Origin: Adiantum capillus-veneris
Lineage: Eukaryota; Streptophyta; Polypodiopsida; Polypodiales; Pteridaceae
Assembly: GCA_014529385.2 (NCBI GenBank)
Contig: CM043944.1
Location: 53,249,268 to 53,313,267 of the forward strand
Reading direction: 5' to 3'
Length of the DNA stretch: 64,000 nucleotides
Below, piece after piece: positions 56,443 to 64,000 of this stretch. Made by a program: the position numbers and the translations under genes. The notes beneath the pieces were generated by a model. That model saw only the letters and a program-made list of their open reading frames with translations, was not told the DNA's origin and did not search any database. Position 1 is the first letter of the stretch. Every line of letters starts with the position of its first letter.

Positions 56443-56674
56443 AAGATTCTTTGAAGGTTATGTGTTTATTGAATAGTGATCATGGCTTGATAACAAGCTA
56501 GCTTTATGCTATGTATGCCAAATGTGGCTTTAAAGGGCCAAAAATTATCTTAACGATGCTAAAAGAGAGTATGTTTGAAGTGATCATAAATGAAAGTTTT
56601 TGGACTAGAATTGTAGTGCTCAAAGTACTCTGTAAGCTTGTCGTTACGGCTCGTCAATTGGAGCTACGATGAGG
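56443..56674 (+). repeat. 3' LTR-like repeat of the gypsy element
   Basis: 232 bp, matching 49608-49843. AAGTT and the minus-strand copia sequence follow immediately. Confidence 0.75.
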
Positions 56675-56679
56675 AAGTT

Positions 56680-56840
56680 TAGCGATCAATCTCACCATCT
56701 GGCTTGAGTTTCAACTTGTAGACCCACTTTGTACCAATGGCCTTTTTGCCAGGAGGCAAACCACATAAAGTCCATGTGTCATTTTCTAGAAGTGCATCAT
56801 ATTCTGATTGCATGGTAGCCATCCAGTTTTAGAATTCTGT
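56680..56840 (-). pseudogene. Copia element 3: start of reverse transcriptase
   Basis: On minus the sequence is WMATMQSEYDALLENDTWTL, then PPGKKAIGTKWVYKLKLKPD and GEIDR. This is the standard opening of copia RVT_2. It ends at the gypsy insertion. Confidence 0.82.
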
Positions 56841-57115
56841 GCTGCATCAAAAGACAAACATTATGAGAAATTTGGACTTCATTTTGGGTCCTGTAAGAAA
56901 CGCCAACTCAACATAGAGAGAGGTAATCTTGGAAAATAAAAAAGTATTTTTTTGGAATTCTAGTTTTCATAGTACACATGTAAAAGTTTTCTCGATCACT
57001 TAAATGCATGGTCGTACAAAATACTTTTCGAGAGCCCAATTTAAATGTGCACAAAAATCCATATTCTTGAATCTTAATAAGTGATGTGATGTGCAATGAG
57101 ATAAAACACATAAGA

Positions 57116-57275
57116 GATGTTTTCAAAATACAAAAAGAATGCCATGATGCATCCTGAACGTCCAAAAACCTTAGGATAGCACTTTAAACGTTGAAATTGC
57201 GATGTTTTCAAAATACAAAAAGAATGCCATGAATGCATTCGAAACGTCCAAAAACCTTAGGATAACATTATAAAA
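57116..57275. repeat. 85-bp tandem duplication
   Basis: GATGTTTTCAAAATACAAAA begins at 57116 and again at 57201. Each is followed by GAATGCCATGA and GTCCAAAAACCTTAGGATA. Confidence 0.85.
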
Positions 57276-57560
57276 TGTTAAAATTTGACATCTCTAGCTC
57301 AAGATATATCATTTTTACGTTAGAGGCTCTAGAGATCCCTCCAGGGCCTCTATTTGCTTGGTTTTGACTCCATCTTAGTCTTAAATAGTATCTATCAATC
57401 GCTATCAAGTACAATCCATTTGAATTTGAATTGTGAGTAGCTCATAAAAAGTTGATTGATGCTTGTGCAAGATGCACACGTACAACCTCACTTTATAGGA
57501 TAGCAACAACAGGTCATAAAAAGGTATTGAAACTTATGCAAGATGTCACTTTCAAGCTCC

Positions 57561-58620
57561 TTATGTTTCTAGTGATAGTGACAATTTCACCAAAATGGTT
57601 TTCATGGACATTTTCAAAAATGAGAAGAAAGGCTTTTTCTGCGTAACATTAGCCTTCTTCCTATTGGCTAAGGAGCATTCTCTCATTAGAGCTAAAAGGT
57701 CCAAAAATGAGTCCAAATTTCTCCTTATGGTTTTCTCTACATCACATAATTTAGAAATAGCCAAAACATAACAACGTGATGTATAAGATGCATGGCAAGA
57801 ATCTAAATGAGTACGACTAGACAAAGGTGCATCCAACTTACTGTCACACAAAGTATGCACCAAGCATCTTGGCATACCTCTAGAGTGCTCATTCTTAGAT
57901 CTTTCCACATCAAGTACATCATGTACTTCTGCATCAGTAATGGGATGATCCATAGCATTTTTAGAAACCCCCATAGGCTATGCATTTGCCTCATTTGAAT
58001 TTACATTCAAGCTTCCACCACTGAAAAGAGGAAACAAACTCTTATAAGTGTCCTGTGAGCTTACATTACAGTCTTTTGTACAATACAAAAATGGCTGAAT
58101 AGAATTTTCCACAAACGCAACATCACATGAAACCAAGATACACTTCGTTTGTGGATGGTATAACCTTCAAGATTTTCTTTTAGTACTATAACCAACAAAA
58201 ATACATTTGACAGTGTTATCATCCATTTTTTTGAGTTGCGTTTGTGGCACCAAAGCATAGTCGAACCAACCAAAAATGTGCATGTAATCAATGGCTTTCT
58301 CTCATGCCATGCTTCATATGGAGTCATAGGATGCAAAGATTTTGTAGGACACCTGTTAAGTACATAAGTAGCACACATGATACCCTCAAGCCAAAACACA
58401 TGTGGTAAAGCTTGACTCTTGACCATACATCGTGCCATCTCTGTAAGCGATCCGTTTCTCCTTTCATGAACACCATTTTTTTGAGGTGTATATGGCACTG
58501 TACATTGATGATTTATCCCATGACTTGCTAGAAATGCATTAAATTCATGGGACATATACTCCCCTCCTCGATCTAAACGGAGGGTGCCCATAGTACATTT
58601 AGAGACATTTTTAGCCATAG
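57561..58620 (-). pseudogene. Copia element 3: integrase and linker
   Basis: The 186-codon region (58618-58061) begins within the catalytic core. It shows LRLDRGGEYMSHEFNAFLAS (second Asp), HQCTVPYTPQKNGVHERRNG (catalytic Glu), and ARCMVKSQALPHVFWLEGIM...TYVLNRCPTKSL. A TPYEAWHERKP block follows, then a frame change into the FVGYSxxxKGYRI-like end. The first catalytic Asp and the zinc domain are missing. The linker frame (57974-57561) is poorly conserved. The sequence ends at 58620, exactly where another repeat starts. Confidence 0.82.
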
Positions 58621-58621
58621 C

Positions 58622-59645
58622 TGCTACAAACGGGAGCGTGGCTGCCCTGCAAAGTACTCACAATAGCGCAATACAGACCATAAAAATGATAAATCGACAT
58701 TCCTGAATCGTCGCATACGCACATGATCGATCTCAACACAAACATAGAGAGATAGTGAACAGAATAGAGGGAGGGAGAACGTGCAAGCGCACCTCCGAGA
58801 GCGGAGTGCTATGCTGGTACGACGAGAGAGAAGAGAGGAGAAGGGAGAAGAAAGACACAAACACTGGGTGCAATCTCCCCCCGTGCAAGAGTGACCATTC
58901 CCCTCTTGCACGTATTTAATTTATAGATTCTTGAATGGTCAAAGTGAGTACAAACTGGCCAGCCGGTCATAAATGGCCAAAGCTCATAAAGAGCACTTGA
59001 ATAATCAAATATACATAAAATATAATATCCTTCTGCATAATCCATTGTCTGCTAATGCTTTTGCCACCTGTCAACTGTAATAAATGGATAAATATCAATT
59101 CCATAACATACCTCTCCGTTGGAAAGCAGCTGTCCTCAATTGCGAAGATAAAAATCTGCAAACAGTACTTGTCAAAAACAATGATTAGAAATCTGTATCA
59201 AATAGTGAAAAATTCATAAAATTAGACAATATTGCTTATGCCTACAATCATCCACATACTACCTATTCTAGTGTCCCATACTACTAGAATAAGCAGTATA
59301 TGTCATACCCTGATGAATCAGGATATCATTGGTCACACTCATCATTAATCTCATAATGTCAAGTCCCATCACATAAATACTACTGTAATAATCATCAGAT
59401 ACCAAATCCCAATCCAATTCCAATTCCACAATATAAGTCCAAATCCAAATCACTTTTATTATGTACCCGATAACAAAATCATACCAGTTGCAGTGGTGTC
59501 CAGTCACTGCAACATGATTTTGTGATCGGTGTTGCTTAAATCGGCGAATCTACACCTGACGTGCTGCCTAGATCGGCGAATATGCACTAATGCTGTCTAT
59601 ATCGGCGGATCTGCATTTATCATTGTGAATTTGGAATTTGTTAGC
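58622..59645 (-). repeat. Repeat family R, copy A (candidate 3' LTR)
   Basis: It begins TGCTACAAACGGGAGCGTGG and is collinear with 60781-62180. Landmarks are TGCAATCTCCCCCCGTGCAA, TGGTCATAAATGGCC-like, and CTCATAATGTCAAGTC. Three CGGCGAAT-type motifs lie at its right end. On minus it would end TGTAGCA. It directly abuts the copia integrase. Confidence 0.6.
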
Positions 59646-60007
59646 TAGAGAGAAGAGAAAGAGGGAGAGAGAGATGGTTGACAATTGTGAGAGTTGTAAG
59701 AAGTGAGTATTGGCAGCGGATCCAACCACTGGTGTGTGTGTGTGGTGTGTGGAAGGTTTGGCAGCGGGTAGGTTAGAGAGAGGAAGGGACGGGTCTTGGT
59801 TGGTGATTAACAGAAGGGAGAGAGTGAGACACTAGGTTGCATGCCTGCGAGCGAACGCCTCTGTTGTGTTCGGGCAACTGGTTGCGAGTGACGCCATGTC
59901 GGTAGCCTTGAGAACTAGAGAGAGTGCGAAGGTCGCCAGCAGTTCGGTGGTAGTTGTGGTGATCTGAGGGACGATGGGTCGGTGTATGGGCGCCATCAGT
60001 CACCGAC

Positions 60008-60080
<73 letters not shown>

Positions 60081-60760
60081 TGGTTCAGTAGTGAGAGACT
60101 ATGTGGGAGAGAAAGAGTTCAACACTCCGAGAGAGAGAGCGGCTGGTTGTACAATTACGTGAGCTGATTGGGGCATGCTGCCGATTTCGAGCAAAGCTAT
60201 AATATCTTCTATGTCTCGAGCAGTAGACTTACTTGATTAATGTATTTATTTATTTCTTTTGCAGGTTTGAATTGTTGACCCTTTGTCGGGTTGGTTCCCG
60301 CTATGACTTGATGCCAATTAAGTCGGCTCAAAAGTTTTCAATCTAAGTGTTCATCAATCCACTCTCTCGAACTTCCTCAAGCCCTTGAACTCAATTCCCT
60401 TAAGGTCTCTTCGGATTACTCCTATTTTGCTAAAATCTCTCTACTACCTTCTTCTTCTTCTATAGATCCCAAACAAGGACTATATACATCCTCCTTTTTG
60501 TATTGTATATCTTCACCTGATTAATTTTCTCTAAAATTTGTAGAAATCATAACACGAACTACTTTAAACATCAGATGCTTCATATGCTTGATTAGCATTA
60601 ATACTCTAATTTTCATACTCGCTCTAATCAATAAAGTTAACAGTGAGCATGTACAATCATAGTTCAATCAATCGAAAACATAACTAAGTAGAATAAATAG
60701 ATTAAAAAAAAAATGATTTGCTTAGCTTTTGATTATTGAGATCCTTAATCTTTGGAGTGT
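59646..60760. other. DNA between the two family R copies
   Basis: Holds a (GT)n-like stretch near 59732-59746 and the (GA)n tract at 60011-60077. No coding domain is seen. If the R copies are LTRs, this is a roughly 1.1-kb internal region of a very small non-autonomous element. Confidence 0.4.
60011..60077. repeat. (GA)n microsatellite
   Basis: About 33 GA units. Confidence 0.94.
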
Positions 60761-60767
60761 AGCTTGG

Positions 60768-60779
60768 GCTCTGACACCA
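60768..60779 (-). other. Primer-binding-site-like sequence beside family R copy B
   Basis: On minus TGGTGTCAGAGC follows the R repeat end (at 60781) by one base. It differs by one base from the initiator-Met site TGGTATCAGAGC. This supports reading R as an LTR. Confidence 0.6.
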
Positions 60780-60780
60780 C

Positions 60781-62300
60781 TACTACAGTCGGAGGCGTGG
60801 AGCTCCCTGCAAAACATCTGAAATAGCATACTACAAACCATAAACAGACTAATCGACATACCTGGAAACCACATAGACGCATAATCACGAACAGAGAGAG
60901 ACAGAGAGTAATGCGGCTCGTGCAGGCGCACCTCCTAGAGCAGGGTGCTACGCCGGTATGCGAGAGATAGGTGCAATCTCCCCCCGTGCAAGAGTGACCA
61001 TTTCCCTCTTGCACGTATTTGTTATATAAATTTCTTGAATGGTCAAATTGGTTACAAACTGGCCGGCCGGTCATAAATGGCCAAAGCTCATAAAAGAGCA
61101 CTTGAATAATGAAATGTACATGATATACATATCCATTCGCATAGGCCAAGCTGGGTCTAGTCTTTTTCACTTGTTAGCTGCAATAAATAATCAATTCTAT
61201 AACATCTGATACAGCCGGAGGCGTGGAGCTCCCTGCAAAACATCTGAAATAGCATACTACAAACCATAAACAGACTAATCGACGTACTTGGAAACCACAT
61301 AGACGCATAATCACGAACAGAGAGAGACAGAGAGTAATACGGCTCGTGCAGGCGCACCTCCTAGAGCGGGGTGCTATGCTGGCACGCGAGAGAGAAGAGA
61401 GGAGAGATGAGAAGAAGAACGCAGACACTAGGTGCAATCTCCCCCTGTGCAAGAGTGACCATTTCCCTCTTGCACGTATTTGTTATATAAATTTCTTGAA
61501 TGGTCAAATTGGTTACAAACTGGCCGGCCAGTCATAAATGGCCAAAGCTCATAAAAGAGCACTTGAATAATAAAATGTACATGATATACATATCCATTCG
61601 CATAGGCCAAGCTGGGTCTAGTCTTTTTCACCTGTCAGCTGCAATAAATAATCAATTCTATAACATACCTCTCCGTTGGAAAGCAATTGTCCTCAGTTGT
61701 TGCGAAGATAAAAATCTGCAAACAATACTTGTAAAAAACAATGATTAGAAATCTGTATCAAATAGTTAAAAAATCCATAAAATTAGACAACATTGCTTAT
61801 GTCTGCCGTCATCCACATACTACCTATTCTAGTGTCCCATACCACTAGAATAAGCAGTATACGTCATACCCTGATGAATCAAGATATCATTGGTCACACT
61901 CATCATCAATCTCATAATGTCAAGTCTCATGACATAAACACTGTTGTAATAATCATCAGATACCAAATCCCAATCCAATTCCAATTCCACAATATAAGTC
62001 CAAATCCAAATCCCTTTCTTTATGTACCCGGGTAACAAAATCATACCAGTTACAGTGGTGGCTAGCCACTGCAGCATGATTTTGTGATTGGTGTTGCCTA
62101 AATCGACGAATCTACACCAATAAGATGTGCTGCCTAAACCAACGAATCTGCACTAATGCTGCCTAAATCGGCGAATCTGCATTTGATATAAGTTCAAAAA
62201 GCGTGAATCTGTAGTTTGTTGTTGTGCTGCCTAAATCGGCGAATCTGCACTAGATGAGCATTGACACACTGCCTAAATCGGCGGATTTGTGTGCTTGTGA
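60781..62300 (-). repeat. Repeat family R, copies B and C (candidate 5' LTR with internal duplication)
   Basis: The first roughly 415 bp (B, 60781-61206) are repeated almost exactly from about 61207 (C), starting TACAGCCGGAGGCGTGGAGC. C then continues collinearly with copy A through AACATACCTCTCCGTTGG to the CGGCGAATCTGCA motifs. B and C are highly similar to each other and more distant from A, so the duplication is recent. Confidence 0.65.
62095..62290. repeat. Five TGCCTAAATCGGCGAATCTG motifs
   Basis: Copies at 62095, 62131, 62160, 62228 and 62269, with small variants and irregular spacing (29-68 bases). Copy A has three (59532, 59565, 59592). Confidence 0.85.
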
Positions 62301-64000
62301 CCAATGGACTAGACAAGGCATAAAGGAGAAAATTAAAATAGTTACTATGTTGACATCGCCGTACAGTATATTAAGGCACTTACAAATTGTTGTGCACTAT
62401 CCCAAAGCACCGTGGCTAACATGAGTAGCTGTAGGGCTTATTGACAAATCATCTTTACAAAAAGTACTTGTAGTACAATTAGAAGCCATGATCGGAGCAT
62501 TTGATGGAGTATTCAGTGAGCGAATAATGTAGAGAAATGAAATTTAAAAATAGGAGTGATGTATTTGAGATTCCATTTTATAAGTATTAGTGATGACATG
62601 AGAGATGTTGGGTTGCCTAATCTATAAAAGATTGTCAGTAAAGCAATATGAAAAGGGGAGTGAGGTTAATGTACATACTTTTAGGGTACACTGCATGAAA
62701 ATTATATGAGCCAGTGTGTTTGTGGGGAGAGATATGATCGTAACTGGCATCTGAGGCGTGTCAAACAAATTTGTAGAGGCTAAGGAGAACTGTGACCATA
62801 GTATAATTAACAATTCCGAAATATGTTAATTTTGTGTTAGTAATTTGAAATAAAATAAAAGACTATGTTGTCTGTTGAGAATTTGATTCAAGATTAGTGT
62901 GCGATCACATATTTAGAACATACAGTATTAGCACTTTGATTCAACAATCGTAAAATAAATTAAATGAAGCTGGAACACAAGTTAAAAGTTAGCCATAGGC
63001 CTGCAAAAATGGAAATGTGAGAAAATGTTGCAGTCCTAACGAAATAGCACAGATAGACAAAAACCACGAACAAGGCAAAAAAAATGTAGGTAAGGAGATC
63101 TAATTGGATTTTAATATAGTGCAATGTGGGAGACAAAATTACATTGAGGACTGACAGACATCTACGATGATTAACCATGACTCATTGGACAAACAACCCA
63201 AAAGTAATTTGATCTTGAACTACCTTTGCCTAGAAGCCTTTATTTATGACAAATTATTTGTTAGGTAGAGCTAGAATTAGGGATGAGAATATAGATTTTT
63301 GGTGCGTCAAGAAAATGCCTTACAAAACCATCTACTTAAGCCTCTGGATATTAACTGGGAGGAGGTAGGATGGGAGTTGGTATCTTATACAAATTACCTA
63401 AACTTGACAAGACAATTCGTAGACAGTTGGTGAGCGCAGACCGCAGTAGTTGTAATCACATATTTCAACATAAATAATAAATCATTACATAATGAAAGTC
63501 ATTGAAGTCATAGGAGAAAGGGATGAACGTTCTCCTCGGTAGGTATAGCAATCATGGATGATGAGGGTTCCGTAAAGACTGCTTGATAAGCTTCATCATT
63601 GCCATAAATGGAGAAAGAGGTATCAAGGAACTTGCTCCATGCGTCATCAAAGCCCATGCCCCCCGACGTGCAGCAACACTATAGGAAAGGCAAGCTCCTC
63701 AATCTGTTTGTGTGTGTGTGGTTGGGCACCAACATGCGTCACCTAAAGTTAATGTGGGAAGCTCATGGCTGCAGGGATTTCGACATCAACTATATGACGA
63801 GGTCATGAACATATACAACAAGATGAAAGCAGACCTTGTAATAGTTTATGCTGCATTTGAGTCTTGGGTCAAAAGACCTTAAATTCTCAGAGCTGCAAAA
63901 ACCTTGGTGAAGCTTCCTGCAGTCAACATGACACGCGCACGTCACATTAAAGAAGCCCTAATGAGGCTCGTAGCGAACTGCATGTGTACCGCTTCAGACA
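62301..64000. other. Unassigned DNA
   Basis: AT-rich. Short frames such as 63608-63808 on + (66 codons) have no recognised domain. No LTR, TIR or RNA gene was seen. Confidence 0.4.

Larger units (their letters stand above)
49608..56674 (+). mobile_element. Gypsy-type LTR retrotransposon, itself interrupted
   Basis: Direct repeats 49608-49843 and 56443-56674 (AAG[C/A]TTCTTTGAAGG to CTACG[G/A]TGAGG) bound the element. AAGTT at 49603-49607 and 56675-56679 is the apparent target duplication. The ends are not TG...CA, which is unusual. Inside, in gypsy order, are Gag-like sequence, protease, reverse transcriptase, RNase H and integrase. Pol has many stops and is cut by a DNA transposon (53147-53939). 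The element sits in the reverse transcriptase of copia element 3. An alternative is that the true LTR is longer and the right copy is truncated, because 49844-50760 also looks LTR- or leader-like. Confidence 0.75.
48222..58620 (-). mobile_element. Copia element 3 (minus), split by a gypsy element
   Basis: In minus order the remnants are: integrase (58618-58061), linker (to about 57561), start of reverse transcriptase (56840-56690), then the gypsy insertion (49608-56674). After it come the end of reverse transcriptase (49600-49138), RNase H (48988-48782), a polypurine tract, and a 265-bp LTR (48222-48486). The 5' LTR, Gag and protease are missing; the coding stops abruptly at 58620, where another repeat begins. 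A stretch of RT between the two flanks of the gypsy insertion is also missing. Confidence 0.75.

Noticed and set aside
62095-62290. CRISPR-like array
   Set aside because: Spacing is irregular, repeats vary, there are no cas genes, and the genome is plant.
63608-63808. 66-codon frame near the right edge
   Set aside because: Plausible-looking peptide but no domain and no supporting context within the window.

Overview
The window is nuclear DNA of a seed plant, very probably an angiosperm. The evidence is one intron-rich plant lipoxygenase gene with all its splice sites, several plant-type LTR retrotransposons primed by initiator-Met tRNA, LINE fragments, small DNA transposons, and many long (GA/CT)n, (CA)n and poly-G microsatellites. 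Nothing prokaryotic is present. The species cannot be named from what is visible.

Layout. 1-4.0 kb: unassigned repeat-like DNA, then two LINE remnants (reverse transcriptase on +, C-terminal zf-RVT part on -). 4.08-14.54 kb: an old, broken Ty1/copia element (+). Its 5' LTR is split by a younger LTR element on - (4849-10250) with a CTCTC target duplication. 14.5-19.9 kb: unassigned DNA, an antisense fragment of the first copia LTR, and an internally deleted second copia element. 19.97-25.50 kb: a second copy (+) of the short-LTR family, with an ACAAA target duplication. 25.5-34 kb: another LINE fragment, a copia RT scrap, a cluster of CT-microsatellite-linked modules, a broken coiled-coil/RRM ORF1-like gene, a glycine-rich RNA-binding protein pseudogene, and tandemly repeated AT-rich DNA. 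34.2-34.7 kb: a 457-bp CACTA-type element.

35.8-44.0 kb holds the only gene that looks functional. It is a ten-exon lipoxygenase of 899 codons with all five iron ligands and the residues expected of a linoleate 13S-lipoxygenase. Its introns carry an antisense tRNA-type SINE and other repeats. A 377-bp inverted-repeat MITE lies 376 bp beyond the stop codon.

44.8-64 kb is again transposon territory. A copia element on - (48.2-58.6 kb) is split by a gypsy element on + (49.6-56.7 kb). The gypsy pol gene is itself split by a 793-bp hAT-like insertion (TIRs plus 8-bp target duplication), so three levels of nesting can be read. Beyond 58.6 kb are two same-orientation copies of a repeat family that look like LTRs of a short non-autonomous element; one stands beside a primer-binding site. 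The last 1.7 kb is unassigned.

Apart from the lipoxygenase, every protein-coding remnant has stops, frameshifts or deletions. The regional story is one expressed-looking enzyme gene embedded in layered, decaying transposons.
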